Shown piece after piece: positions 21,856 to 34,943 of a stretch of 64,000 nucleotides of DNA. This DNA is from Fomes fomentarius (taxonomy: Eukaryota; Basidiomycota; Agaricomycetes; Polyporales; Polyporaceae): the NCBI GenBank assembly GCA_022606135.1, contig JABYQN010000011.1, forward strand, positions 1,922,001-1,986,000. Direction: 5' to 3'. The first letter of the stretch is position 1. Each line of letters starts with the position of its first letter. Made by a program: the position numbers and the translations under genes. The notes beneath the pieces are model-generated. The model did not search any database. It saw only the letters and a list, made by a program, of their open reading frames with translations, and was not told the origin of the DNA.

Positions 21856-23999
21856 GGCCAAGAGATGAATGCTTGCCGTACATGTGCTGCAACACTGTGG
21901 TTATGACGACGACAAGGAAGCCGTTTCCTGCTCATGCCCCAGGCCTTCCCGTCGATCTTGCATTCATGAAGCTTGAATGACTCGCGTCCTTCTATCTGAC
22001 GCGATGCTAAACGAACGGGTAGTATTTAACTTGCCCCGCGCATTTGACAGAGTTCGAGAGGGTATGCGTGTCCTAATTTTCTTGCAGGCTCTACTAAATC
22101 ATCGCTTTCAAGGTATGGCGCAGCCAGTCAGCTATCCGCACGTTGCCGTCGACTGTCGCAACAAACGGACGCACGTCTTCACTCTGACAAGCCCACACAT
22201 GCGCATCGGTTCACTACCTCCGTCAAACTTTACCGACCGATGCACTCAGCCACTGTCACGCCATGGTCCTGTCCGCGAGATTTGAATTCCCCCACTGGCC
22301 TCCGGTCCCCTCCCCAAGGGTTGCTGCGGCACCGCGAACCTTGACACCGACCGGCTTTGATATGTGTCTTTCTGGTACGTCGACAGTCGCCGGTACGCTT
22401 ACATCTGTATGACGGCCTAAACTTCCAGGTGTCAAACTAGTTGACTGCTCGCGTCGAAGTGCCGTTCGAGCCTGCTGTGACGTCTTAGGGGCCGCAGCCC
22501 TGGATTGACCTCACTGGACGGCATGATGGGATACGCGGTGGGGAAGGGGCGGAGGCTACGGCATCCCGACTTTGTGCGGTGTCCATCAAACCACAATGCA
22601 CAGTAGGATATGACGGTCTCGCCCTCCCGTGCCTGAGGCCTGAAGATGCACTCCGATCCATCGGAGCTTGGGTTGTGCAGCGGACCACACGATTCGCATG
22701 ACATGCGACGTCTGTGTGTTGTGGCATGCGCAGCTTCGTATCTATGGTCTCGCCTTACAGCCGTTACTTGCATAGTACTTCCGAAATGGAAGTGCTTGCT
22801 GCCTAGCTCGAGTAGTAGGTTGCAGCACAACAGCACGGAGCGATACCGGGCTCTAGTCTCGTGGACGGTATTGCTATGGTCTGTACCCTCTTTCTGTATT
22901 TGAATTGACTCTTGCCGGGCTGAAAGGTGCGCATGATTTACTTATATTTGTATTCGAGTCAGGACGGCTCACAAGAGCGATATCATATTCGTAGACGGTC
23001 ACCCGGCAAAGTGCGAGCTACCCGTTTTGTATGCCTCTGGGCATGTCCATATGTTCAGTTGCTTCGACGGCGACAACGCCGACGACGAACGTCTTGGATA
23101 ACACGTTGCACCTTTAGATCTCTATGCGTCTTCCGAACCACACAGCACCGACGCCGGCCGTCCTTCGTCCTTAATAACAAACTTCCTTCTCCGCAGACGA
23201 GCGCTCTGGTGAACCCCGTAATTAGTTCACAATATCCAGTGGTATGGCGTCCGCATCGCCTGGTGACGGGAGCTAGTTTTGCGCCGCTGTCACAAGCCTC
23301 CACTGGTTCCGCGTTCTGCAGCCCTGTTCGACCGTTGGACCACCACTATGATCCGTTCGTCCTTCCTCTGCTTCGCAGGCCGCAATCCTATTGTCTCGCC
23401 CCCTGCAGCTCATCCAAGATCCCATCTTTTCACGGCATCCAACCAAGTACACCAACGCAAGCGGTGCTAGTGTATATCCCCCGCGCTCCCGTCCGGTGCA
23501 CAGTGCGCTACCAAACCCCTCGTCTCTTGCCTCTCGTCATAATAGAGGCACGTCCATGAGGTCTTGCCGAGTATCTGTCGTGGGCGCGGCCGCCGAGCAG
23601 CGCTTCCCCCGCCCGCCAGCACGTCAGGTTCCTATCATGGCCAACCGCACTCCAGCTAGAGTCGTGACTTGCCATCTTGGGAGACAGACTCGGGAAGCAG
23701 CGCCAGCACAACCACACATTCTATTTCCAGGGCACTGCGCGTGCCACGGCACCGCGTTTCAGGGCCAGGCAGTTTTCAGTGTGAGGCGGCGTATCAATGG
23801 CGAACGTGCACGCCGCTCAGCCCCGCACACACCGACATGTCACGGCGCCAAACCACGGCAGATGGTCCTCGAATTCGACTACAAGTATGGGGACGGCAGT
23901 CTTGCCTCTCTGCGTAGTTTGACTTTCCACCCCCACCCCCTCTGAATACCACTCTCACACTTCACGACCTCCGACACTCCGCTGCACGACGTCCACGAC
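21856..23999. other. Intergenic, no supported gene
   Basis: Several open frames of up to about 200 codons exist on both strands (22927-23559 and 23391-23945 on the plus strand), but they overlap in different frames, are rich in Arg, Pro and Ser, and show no domain. They look like chance frames in GC-rich sequence. The last 100 bases are a pyrimidine-rich leader of the next gene. Confidence 0.45.
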
Positions 24000-24919
24000 A
24001 TGTCTGGCTCCTCCTCCCTCCCGATCCCGCAGCGTAGCAAAGGCCGCCGGGTCAGTTTCAGCAACAGCGTCAAGGAGCACTCCTTCTCTCCGGACGAGTC
24101 GCCTATGCGCGTGCAGACCAAGTACGAGCTTCCGCCCACCCCCGAGCTCAGGAGCAAACCTCTCCCCGGCACGCCTGAGCTCGCTCTCGCCCGCCTCACC
24201 ATCGAGGATGACCAGTACGTCCAGACTGCGGCGTCTCGCGTAGCTAATGCAGTAGCGCTGACTCCCTGTGCAGTGCAGAAGATGACGGCGACACCGCCCA
24301 TTCCGCACGCATCCATACGCATCCATCGCAGGCGCATACGCCCGGAAACTCTCCGTCTACGCACTTCGTCGACGTAGCGACGCCAACCTTATCACCGTCT
24401 TCCACGGCCAGCCATTCGTCCGTGCCCGACGTCGTCGAGGCAGAGTCCGATCTGTCTCAGTACCTCGTGCACTTCCCTGTGGAGTGGAACGTTCGCAAGG
24501 AGCGCAGCCCCGCGGGGCTGCCCCGTTCCGGCTGCCTCCGTACCCCCGCGTTCATGTCGAACAAGACGTCGGTCATGGTGCACTTTGCTCCCAGCCCTTC
24601 CGGGAGCGACGACTGGGCCGTCACCATCTCTGAACTGCGGCCCTTGACGGTCGGTGATATCGCGACCCGAATTGGGGAGGAGCTCTACCGGGAGGACAGC
24701 GGGGACGGCATCTACGCAGGACACCCCCGGGAGGACGCTGCGCGTGCTGAACGGCGCACGCGGCTCATGGGCGAGCTCGACGAGAGGGACGACCGGTTCA
24801 GAGCGATCGACCTCTACCCGAGGCGGCGGAGTCATTTCCTTGGTTTGGACGAGGTGATGTCCGAGGACGGAGGTGACAGGCCCAAGTACATCGTCCGCCT
24901 GGGACGCCCGGAGTATTGA
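24000..24919 (+). CDS. DUF6699-type domain protein (array member 4)
   Basis: Two exons: join(24000..24214,24274..24919), 286 aa; the 59-base intron (GTACGT...GTGCAG, with GCTAAT inside) is phase 2 and joins a Ser/Pro-rich N-terminal exon to the domain exon. Domain at about 130-283: YLVHFPVEWNVRKERSP (W-x-V-R entry), SVMVHFAPSPSG strand, LTVGDIATRIGEELYRED (VGDI helix), RFRAIDLYPRRRSHFLGLDE and a final strand. The closest relative is the gene at 55.4 kb on the opposite strand, which shares the VTVGDI-x-x-x-I-x-E-x-LY-x-D helix and the D-x-[FY]P-x-x-R-x-x-FLGLDE end. No signal peptide. Function unknown. Confidence 0.83.
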
Positions 24920-25784
24920 GCGTGAGTCATAGCTCTTCCTGTGTGCTTCGACTTCCTTGTTGATCAATGGTGGCGTTACAGACGAACCGCACAACTGGGG
25001 CCCGTCCGTTCTCATGGTGTTTAGGGACTTCACGAGTCTCAGTTTCAAGCAGTGATGAAGAAGGCTGTTATACTGAATGTATTGGTAGCTGCCAGAGCGA
25101 CGGCCTGCCACCGGGACATGATACTGTCCTTGTCACTAGCACGTTCATATCTTGCTTGGGAGGCCATGGTATATTTTGTCTATAAGATAGCGTTCGATCC
25201 TACTGTAATTCATGTACAATTTAATGTCAGAATTGCTGATATACAGACCACTCAAAAAAGCTGGCGTGCAAACGTTTGGCTGAGGGTCCAAAGGATGTAT
25301 CTTGGAGTTCCCCAACAGAAGCGGGCGCTCCGAGAAGGCCGATGATCACTGTAAGGAAACGATCTGATTTGGCGCTAGTATCGACTGATAACAACATAGT
25401 AAAGCTTCGAAAGCAAGGCCTAACAGCAGTAGGTAAACGAACATTCAGTATGGGCATAGTGATTGAGTACGGTGCAAAACGGTGAAACAGCAACAGCAGA
25501 GACGACGAGAACGACCATGAGAACGAAGGAGCCTGAGAATGCGGGTATACGGGTATACGACAATGTCGAAGTGCATGAAATGGAGTCCAGAGCATGTCCA
25601 CATACAGAACGAGAGCTGTTGAGACGACGGGTGACAAATTGAGCGCGAATGGTCGAAGCATGGCAAATGATGTTGCAATGTAACTTGGTATAGGGACTTA
25701 AGGTTGGAAGCGATCATCATCCGTCTGGAATTAAGTATACCGTTAAGCATCAAAGCACAGAACGTGAACGCGCGGAGGGACTTA
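24920..25784. other. Intergenic between convergent genes
   Basis: Contains the 3' ends of a plus-strand DUF6699-type gene and a minus-strand metacaspase. Only short ORFs; a possible 3' UTR intron follows the metacaspase stop (GTAAGTCC at about 25783 in the complement). Confidence 0.5.
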
Positions 25785-28007
25785 CTAGGACGTCGTGACT
25801 TCCTAGCTATAACAAACAAGAGATATCACTACACGGCGTTCACAGCAGGAGCGAGGAGACTGGTGCGACTCACCGTTGGCTCCGTTCCGTTGTAAAAAGG
25901 CTCCTCGCCTGGCGGCTTGCCCTTAGCGATCCATCTATCTCGTTTCTTCCTGTGCAAGTTCATAAGCGGGAGCGTGACCTTCTGATACATCTCGTGTCTG
26001 GGATGTGGCATGGGCGCAGTCAGAAGGGTGAGACCTTGTCGGACAGACACGAGGAGCGTACCCAAGGTCCTTGATGAGCCCCCGCAATGGAGGATGAGGG
26101 TCACGATCTACTTCTACTTAGTGGTATGAACGGGTAAGGAGTTGAGTCATGGAACTTACGAAGGAACGTGATCAATGACTGTGCCGAGACGAAGCTTTTA
26201 GCTCTTCCGTCCTGATACGAAGAATCCGGGATCATGACTTACCTGTGTCATCGTCCATCCGTTCCTGGACTCCCATGTCTGTTGAGGATCTTGACAGGCT
26301 GCTATCGACACCTGTAGCAACACAGTGACCCACCTTTAGCGGATGTCCGCCAAAAGAGACAACTCCTTAAGAACACAACATACCACATGCGCCTTCGTCT
26401 TCCTAGTCCTAGGCTTGCACCACCCATCACACTCAACTTCAAACATACTATCAGGCTCTCCACAGCGCTTGAACACCCCAAACGCCGACGCCACTACGCC
26501 CTTCAGCGTCAGGTGGTCGAAGGAGAAGACACGGCGGGGCTTGCGCGCGTCGGCGAAGGAGAACGAGCCCTGGCGCGTCGCCTGCATCGTCGAGGAGCGG
26601 GTGATGACGAACCGCCGGCTCTCCTTCTCGCCTGCACGGGTGGGCTCGACGGAGTCGTCTTCAACGAGCGTGTTGCACTGGAACATGACATGCTCGCTCT
26701 TGCGCTTGCGCTCGTAGATTCGCAGGCTAGGCTTGCGCGGTTCGACCGGAGGTTTTTCGCCGTCGCTGTCCGAGCCTGGACGATTTGGTACCGGTGTGAG
26801 AGTTGATGAACCAGATAGGCGAGAGAGAGCACGTACCTGTGTCAGCGGCTTCTTCCATGGCAAGGTCCAGCTTGATCGCTTCCGAATCTTGTGTCTTAAC
26901 ACCTATCCAGTCCGTCAGTGCACCGCAGAATGCGTGGAAATGCATGTGCATACTCACCGCAGGAGGTCGATCGCGCTATGACCATGCACACAACATCAGA
27001 CTCACCGCACCACGCACAATTTACAACGCAAAACAGCACTCACAACTCCTCGTGCTCGAGTATGGCGTACCCCTCTTGCGCCAGGGAAACCACACCTGGT
27101 TGCACAGGTCGTGTTCCAGATCTAGCAATGTGCCCGAATGACAGGTGTCAAAGACAGCTATTAGAGAAGCGCCGACAGGGAGCGGGTCCACAAGCAAGGC
27201 GCGGAGATCCTAGGGGTGGATATGTGGGTCCATGTTGCACAGAGATGAAAGGAAACGAAGCGACTCACGTTGTCAATAATCAACTCGACCTTGCTTCCTG
27301 GCGGGGCATACGGCACGATAGCTGACACGTTGATCAGAGTCAGGTTACGGATTATTTGGGCACCGATTATAAACACAAACCTTCGTCTAGGCCGTCTTTC
27401 TCGCTCACGCTATTGCTCCTCACTTGATCTGAGTGGCCGGCATCTGATGAAACGGAGCAAGGGGGTTGGGTGTCGGCCGGGGTACCATGGCCAGGATGAA
27501 GCACTCACAGTAGAACATAAACCGATCGCCCGGTCTTGCACCTTTCACTAGCGCCCCGATTTCTCGCCACTGCATGCATTCCATGAACAACAATCAAGGA
27601 TAAGTAGAATGTGACGACTCACAAGATTCTCTCGCGTAGGTTTGAGACGGGCATCGGTACTCTCGTGATCGAGCATGATCGTGATATCCGACTCAGCATA
27701 CTTGTACTTGCCTGTTCATTGCCCGCATCGACACCGCGAGGGGTTGCAATCGCCGTCGAGGATAGAGGATGGAATGTATGAGTATAAGCTTGTGCCTGTC
27801 ACAGACGATTGAGCTACACGACGTACTGATCAAGAGCTGCTTCCAGTCGCGTGCATCCTTGTGCGGGAAGCGTAACTCCGGGATATCATTATCTTTCACG
27901 CCCTTGTACTCGATGCCTACGACCAAGGCCTTGCGTGCTGGCTTCCGCTTCGGAGTCTTCGCCAAGTTCAATGTCGAGCTTCTGGTGGTCTTCGAGAACG
28001 CGACCAT
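25785..28007 (-). CDS. Metacaspase (caspase-like Cys protease), tandem copy 1
   Basis: Predicted C14-type cysteine protease; metacaspases cleave after Arg/Lys and act in stress and cell-death pathways. Fourteen exons: complement(join(25785..25802,25874..25997,26062..26107,26160..26178,26243..26311,26384..26775,26837..26902,26958..26975,27044..27209,27269..27321,27381..27443,27509..27569,27623..27711,27827..28007)), 454 aa, all phases consistent. The p20-like region starts with KALVVGIEYKG and has KDARDWKQLL. The catalytic His is in YYAGHSDQ (His114), the catalytic Cys in VFDTCHSG (Cys172). After the p20 part come a long basic insert (about 230-360) and the element SIAACQDPQQTWE, usual before the metacaspase C-terminal strand. 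There is no Gln-rich prodomain. Start: the ATG at 28007 gives an N-terminus as long as in copy 2; one at 28085 is in frame too. GHS replaces the more common GHG after the catalytic-site strand. Confidence 0.9.
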
Positions 28008-30520
28008 GATGGGCCGGCCGTCTGGAGGTTTGGGGCTCGTAATAGAGAAGGAGAGAGGAGGGCAGAAAGTTTCTGGCCACAGCACACGACGGAATAGCGC
28101 GAGAGACCCCTGGTATGCGGGGAACCAGATGGAGATGGTTGAAGAGAGATGTCACTGTTAGCTCTTATGTATCTGTGGGGCTGTGTCATTGTCAGTCGAA
28201 ATGGACGGGCTGAGGCAGTGTTAATAAAGCAAAATACGAGCGAATACCAGCAAAAGAGACGGATACCGGGACGCGTGCGAGCCACGGTAATCGCGAGAAG
28301 CCGTTCTCGCGTGGCACACACACACGCCTGATCATGAGCGACTCCACGAGGTGGTACGCGACGACGCGATCGCTCACGATATTCACTCTTGCGATACTCA
28401 GCAAATAACATTGGGAACACACGAGCTGGGGGAGAGCAGCCAAGCAGAAGACACAGGAATATGGGCACCACCACAAGAGTAGCAAGCGAACCAACACAGG
28501 AGGAATTCTGACATTTCTAGTGATCAGACGCTGGGGCATAGTAAGTATCGGATTTGCCTAAAACATCGAGCGTCCCGCCCACGAGCACTGGCAGATCAGT
28601 TCGCGGGCGCAAGGAGAAATAGTAGCAGTATCACACGGAATCATACCACCCCATCAGAGTATGTGATACACCCAGACAGTCCTTGGTACATTTCCAAGTA
28701 CGTCACGAGAACAGCTAGACACAGATGATACTATCGAGAGCACAGCCGGCCGCGGAGAAATGGAGAGGACATGGCGTGAAGAAACTAGAAGCAAGAGGCA
28801 GAGACAGGATTATACAGGGTCCTCGGTTGCGATGTCAGGTTGTCAGATTACTATTAGCGACAGTCAAAGTGAAACCCAGGACATGGATCGTTATCACGCG
28901 GCGTCCGCCATCTTCCGCGGACCGAGCAGGTCAGTCCCAGCTTGGCGAGCAGTAGATGTGGCTAGCTACAGCAAAAGATCGTGCTGAGCTGTACGTCCGT
29001 TGACGAGCATCCCTGTTCACTCCCCTGGAGCGTGTCTGTGAAGGCCTGCTTTCCGGAGAGTTCTAAGGGTTGAATTCAACAGGTCAGCAATTGTGTAGAT
29101 GCAGAACAAGAAGAAAAGACCGAACAAGCGACGGTCGGAGGCAGCAGCTCCGTAAAGCAGTGCTATTTGGATCTCGACATATTCCAGTGTTCAAGCATGG
29201 AAGGCAGCCCACATACTCAGGAAACATGGAGCCGGAGGACAAAAGGTGACTCCTCCCAATGACAGTCATATGCTGTGAATGTGAAGGGAGTGGTAGGTGT
29301 AGCGACCCGGAGAAAGCACACACAGTGCCTGATGACGTCGCGCTTCTCTGCCGTCTGTGGTCACCAGTGAGTATTGTGAGAAGGGTATTATAGACGCGTC
29401 GGAAGGAACATACACCGGGAGGTTCTGCGCTAGACCACCAACTCACAGGAAAGCATGGATTTGCGTCGTTCACTTCGGGATCCAAGTACACCACGCTCAG
29501 CGTGAGCCACGTCGCAGTCCTATACAGTCCTATTCCCAGGACGGCAGCCAGATGAGGAAGCCAGAGATGATCAAACCCAAACTCGTCGCTTGGGGTAAAG
29601 CGGAACGTGAAGACTCACCAGGTATCGCCGGGTCATGACCAGCGCGCATGGACGGCTTCCGCCGTTCCGCGATGCGTAATGCGCACCCGTCCGCGAGCAG
29701 TTATGCCAGTTAAGCTCGAGCTAGAAGACATCTAGCTGTGTCTCGCTACGCAGCTCGGAGGTATGCGGTGAGCAACTGAGTGTTGTGCCAGCCTCGTTCG
29801 AGCGTCGTTTGCAGGTACAGCCACGCATCCATTCATCCGGTTCAGTCCTGCATTAGAGACCAGTATATAGCCAAATTCCACAGTAGAAGTAGTTTGTATT
29901 GCGGGCAGCAGGAAGCCAGGGGGGAGATGCGTGGTACGGGCAAGGTGACGGTAATGGAGCAAGATACGGGCGCTTCTTATTGCTGCACCGCAGCCCCGTT
30001 ATGGCGAACTCCGCCGCAGTAGGTCACGCAAATAAGGCTCCTAGACACTGGTACAATATGTGATCAAAGCATGATGTGCATACATCCCCTAGTGTAGTGT
30101 ATGAATGGGTAAAGTGGTAGGGAGGTAAGGGCTTGGTGTTTACTTCGAGTGCGGTACATGGCGGACTCGCAAGGGGGTTGGAGAGCTAACATCGTAACAG
30201 GGACAACATGGGGTATCTTCAAAAACAAGCCCTGAAAACATGCAAAACGAATACACATAGATCGTCCGTCACCTGTCATAGTACGCGGGAAGAGGAACAG
30301 TGAAGATGACAACGATCAACAGGGGTATGGACATGATTTGGCAGTGAACGACATAAGAAACACAGCATATACACAGCACAGTCCACAGCAGGCGATCGAG
30401 TCCATGAACGACGCCAAAGTCCCACGACTCGAAGAACCGGCAGAAGCAGAGCAGAGGGAGGACAGCCTAGTCGCGCTTGGGTATCATCGGAGGGGGTATC
30501 GTTACATTTGTCCAACAGCA
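28008..30520. other. Intergenic between tandem metacaspases
   Basis: Two and a half kilobases without a recognisable gene. Open frames at 28725-28987 (plus) and 28192-28539 (minus) have no domain and no splice context. The left part is presumably the promoter of metacaspase copy 1 and the right end the 3' UTR of copy 2. Confidence 0.45.
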
Positions 30521-32752
30521 TCACTTCATGAAGCGGTCTTCATTTGTCTGGGGTTTGCGCATTAGTGCGAAGGAGTTAATGATGGCAAAAGAAAGCAGAA
30601 CATACAATGCGTTTCATAGCTCCAATCTACCATGGCCAGAGGAAGGTGCGTTGGTGTCAGCAGTACGCCATGCCTTTACCGATATGTATATGTACTTACC
30701 TGCGGCACAGAAGCATCAACATCGTACACTGGGGCGGTCTTCCCCAGTTTCTGCTTCTCCTTGTTCTTCCTGCACTTCTCTTCCACGACATTCGTGATCT
30801 TCTCGCGAAGTTGGTGCCTGTGCAATGGCAATCAGCTACATGTTTCTGCCCTGAAGTTGTGTCGATGCGAGTGTACCCAAGCTTCTTGGCGAGCTCAAGA
30901 TACTGGGGATGCGGGTCCTTCTCTGTTACGCCCGATGTAAGTCAAACGACATGCATATGCAGCTCGTGGAACGAACCAAGTATCTCGATTAGGCACTGTA
31001 CACCGCCTGTCAGCTTCATCAGTATAGAGGCAATCGGAGAACATACCCTGGTCATCGTTTGACGGTCGCCGTCCTTCTTGCACACCTCCCATATCGTTTC
31101 TGGGTCGTGGCATGCGGCAACAGAGAACTGATTTGCAGCATTAGGCACGATTCTAAGAATAGAAACGTCGTAAAACATACCGCATTCGGCGTCATAGGAG
31201 CCTCGTTCTTTGGGCCAGCCGGACACTCGCCTGAACACTTCGTCATGGGTTCGGGTGAGGTGCAGCGTTGGAGGGGAGGCCCCCAAACGAAGCTCCTCAA
31301 GCTGCTTACGACCGAGTTGAACGACTGGTGGCGGCCCACAGGTTCCTTGGGCGGGAGCGGCGCCGACGGAGTGCGGTAGACGCGTTTCCGCCTAAAGACT
31401 TCAACGAACTGGTTCTCCTCCTGCTGGCCCTCGACGGGAGGGATGCGCCCGAGAGCAGTCTCGAAGCTCTCCATCTTCTCTTCGGCGATACGCCTCCACT
31501 GGTGGATTTTAACGTCGGTTCGACCACCGAGTCCGTGCGCTGAGAACGTGACAACACGTGTAAGGTGGGGGGAGCTAGAGACCAGGCAAAGTCTCACTCA
31601 CCTCGATCTCCATCAGTCGCTGCTCTTCGTTTCGTCTTCTCCAAGACACGTACGCCATAGTTGCGCATGTCTACCGAGCGTGATCAATAATCGTCAAGAC
31701 TAACGATTCCTGAAGATAACAAACCATGTCCGTCTCTCCGCCCTGAGATACGCGGGTCAGTAAGCATTAGCATGTTCTGAGGAGGAGATGAGAGGAGCAA
31801 CTACTTACTGACGCGCGCTCGCAAGGTGAGGGGACTGCGCGGCCCACGGCTCATGAACGGGAACCAAACGTTGTTGCACAAGTAATGGTCGAGATCGAGC
31901 AGCGTTCCTGAATGACACGAGTCGAAGACAGCTGTCAACGTGGACCCAACGGGGAGGGTATCCACTAGAATCCTGCGCAGCTCCTGTGAAACCATGTTAG
32001 AACGACACCACAGAAGAGGGAACGCCATTCGGCACTGACATCGTCGAGAATGATCTTCCGTTCAGGATGATTGTCCGGCAGTGATGCGTCGTCGTCCATT
32101 GGAATGATGTCTAACCACGACTTTGTCACACATGCAAAAACTGGGCAGAGAGAACAGACTCACACTCGTCACGTCCATCGTCTTCATCAGTATCCCCGTT
32201 CTCCTTTTGGCCGGAGTGACCTGAGTCTATATTAAGTAGAGAGTTCATCATCATTATGGCCCCTCAGAAGGATGATCGATTGGCGACTGACAGTAGAAGA
32301 CAAACTGGTCCTTAGGTTGTGCCCCCTTGACCAGCTCCGCAATCTGAGCGCGCTGACCGATCGATGCACGTCAGCTCACCTCAACGTCGAAAAAATGAAG
32401 CGACGCACGATGTTGGACTGTGTCGGTTGTAACTTCGCCTCTGTGCTCTCGGCGTCGAGCATCAACGTGACCTTCGAGCTTTCAAAACCATACGTATCTG
32501 TCCGACTGCCCATGAGTCATAATAATCAAAGGCGACTCATTGTGGCAGTCAATCGCACTTACCTTCAAGGAGCTTCTTCCAGGCTATTGCATCGTCGTGT
32601 GCAGCCCGTAGCTTCTGGATGCCGGTAGTGTTCTCAACGTACTTGATACCGATGATCAGCGCTCTCTTGATCGGCGGCCTTCGAGAACACGAGGCCTGGT
32701 TCTGAGAAGACGAACGCCTGGTACCAGTGAGGCGACGAATGATCTGGGTCAT
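30521..32752 (-). CDS. Metacaspase (caspase-like Cys protease), tandem copy 2
   Basis: Paralog of the gene at 25.8-28.0 kb. Model: complement(join(30521..30547,30700..30817,30877..30922,30977..30995,31047..31127,31181..31539,31602..31670,31725..31742,31809..31983,32040..32110,32164..32226,32292..32352,32409..32497,32563..32752)), 461 aa. N-terminus KRALIIGIKYVE; catalytic His in YYSGHSGQ (His117); catalytic Cys in VFDSCHSG (Cys181); later SVAACHDPETIWE, matching SIAACQDPQQTWE of copy 1. Six internal exons have exactly the same length as in copy 1 (89, 61, 63, 18, 19, 46 nt) and all phases agree. The C-terminal exon encodes a Lys-rich helix (REKITNVVEEKCRKNKEKQK). The final intron is the least certain: a 21-base microexon (ATTGGAGC..., about 30604-30624) could be included in frame. 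Both catalytic residues are present, so activity is likely. Confidence 0.88.
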
Positions 32753-34943
32753 CTAAGGCCTATTGCTTCCCCAGGAGTGGGTCGAAGCTAGAAAGAGAAG
32801 AGGGGACGAAGATAAGGGGGAAATAGCAGGAGGCTTTATGCAACTCGATGGTTGGATACATCGCCTTCCAGTGCAAAGGCGTGCCTCCAGAATATCTGAA
32901 TCGGTCGCCACACACGTGAGACGGGCGCATCGGGGGAGGACAGCGGTAACGTAAGGCATGGAAGGACCGGCTGGACCTGTTCCGGTCGGTTGATCGCGGT
33001 CAACACGTGTATACAAAACATACCGAGTTCCCGTGTTCGAGAGAGCATCGCAATGGTAAATCATGCAAGAGCTGAGGCGGAAGAAACGTTCAGTATGTTT
33101 GCTATGCGAAATTGACTTCAAATTCACAGATTGTACGGCGGGCCAAAACTCGGATGTCAAGAACAGTTGTACCGGCGGTGTGACCATCATCTTCTTCGCA
33201 CAGCAAACGTATTAGGAATGCACCAAAAGGCAACAGATTTCGCTGTGTTCTCATTTATTGTCCTCAGATTACGAGGATGTGCACGAGGCGCATTCCGCAC
33301 CGGAACCGTTGCTTCATAGCTATGCATGAGAATGAGGAAACCAAGTACACACATCGGATCGTACCTGGATCGCACAATAAGCAAGGCAAAGGAGTGCTTA
33401 TGGAAACAATTGACCCTTACCTCAGCCACACGGTCTCGGAGGAACTGGGCCCAATGGCGAGTAGCTTCTTCAGTTTGCGGTGTCCCTGTGATCTTAACCA
33501 ATCGTCAGCTACGAGCCTACGACTACCTCAAAAGCGTGCAGACGAATGAGATCGTAGTACCTCTTCCGCAACTCTGGACCAAACAAATTTGCAAGTGTGT
33601 ATTTGTCATGTAATGCTATAGAGTTCAACACGAATGATCAACCTGAATGTCTTCGTCAGCGTTCTTTATGGGATCAGAGTCGCACTGATGCATTGTGGAC
33701 ATACCCGAGAACGCTTCAGAAATTGGTGCTAGTAGTCACAATATGCAGTGGTCGACGCGCTATGACTGTGCAACACGCGCTGTCATATACACAAGCCCGC
33801 ATTTTTGAAGGGAAGCAGGTGCGACATCAGGGAAGATTCCGCACCTGTCATACGGCTCCGAAGTGACGTATACTGATGACACTAGAAAATAGCGGAAGAA
33901 GACAGAAACGTCGAGGCGTGGGTTTACGGACCTCTGCAAACGTCACGGAAAACGGTGTCGACGGCTCTCCAGATGCACACTCACACATCACGAGGTCATA
34001 GTAGCAAGTGTGAATGCACGGTCGCACATATTCCTGCAATGGTGTCGCCCTGTGCTTTCCCGTGTACAGTGACTGCGGACTGGACTTTGAGGAAGATACA
34101 AATCAGCTCATGGACGTAGACTCATATGCCATAGCACCACGCATTGCACTAGATACATGCATCAGGCCAAGTCCAAACATGTATCCGAGGTAGAAGCAAG
34201 GGGGAGGTCTCAGACGATCGAACAACATACCTCCCGACCGTGACCATGACCATCATCGCGTCCATCTATCTCCTTCCTGAGCTAGCACTGGCCTCCTTTA
34301 CTCCAGTAGTGCGGGTGGTAGACGTCATTTATACGAGGCGAGAGCGAGTGGTAGGATTGCAGGTTGGCATTCAGAGTTTGACTCGTTCCTACTTTCGTAG
34401 CGTCGCTGACAGCCAAACGGCGAGATATTGGTGTGTGTGACCAGAAGGTTAGACATGTGGGTGTTGTAGCTCAGGTCGGCGTCACCGCTTGTTTGCCATG
34501 GCTATATCAACCAGACAAAAGAGCAATACAAAGGCAGGAGGTTCCATAAGAAGGGTAGAGGCTTTCGAAGTAACTCTAAGTAACGCACCTTGCTGTTACG
34601 ACGCTTTACCATGACTACCCAATCCCCTCTCCATAACGCCAATCAATTCAACCCCCCGTATCCCCTTTGGTGAGACATGGAGGAGAACCAGATGAGCAGG
34701 GAGCACAACATCGCCTGATCGCTCGGGCTTGACTGGTCATCTGTTTTCTGCATCACCGAACGACAGTTGTAAGATCGTGTAATTGACCTGTGATTAGGAG
34801 TTTTTATTGAAACATAACTGTAGTCAAAAGGTAAAATCCTCAGGATTTTGAATAACAGAGGGCAGACAGTGTGCAGATCATGGCATGAAGAGAAGATGGG
34901 AGCACAGGCGCTTCGACACCGCAGACTCAGAGTCAGAGTCCAA
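32753..34943. other. Intergenic with a possible coding remnant
   Basis: On the minus strand near 33500-33600 two short frames look coding (LFGPELRKRYYDLIRLHAF and TPQTEEATRHWAQFLRDR), each next to a GT donor, but I could not connect them to a start, a stop or a known family. The rest of the stretch shows nothing. It may hold a small or decayed gene. Confidence 0.35.

Noticed and set aside
22927..23945. Overlapping plus-strand open frames of 184-210 codons
   Set aside because: They overlap each other in different frames, are rich in Arg/Pro/Ser as expected for random GC-rich sequence, and show no domain or splice context.
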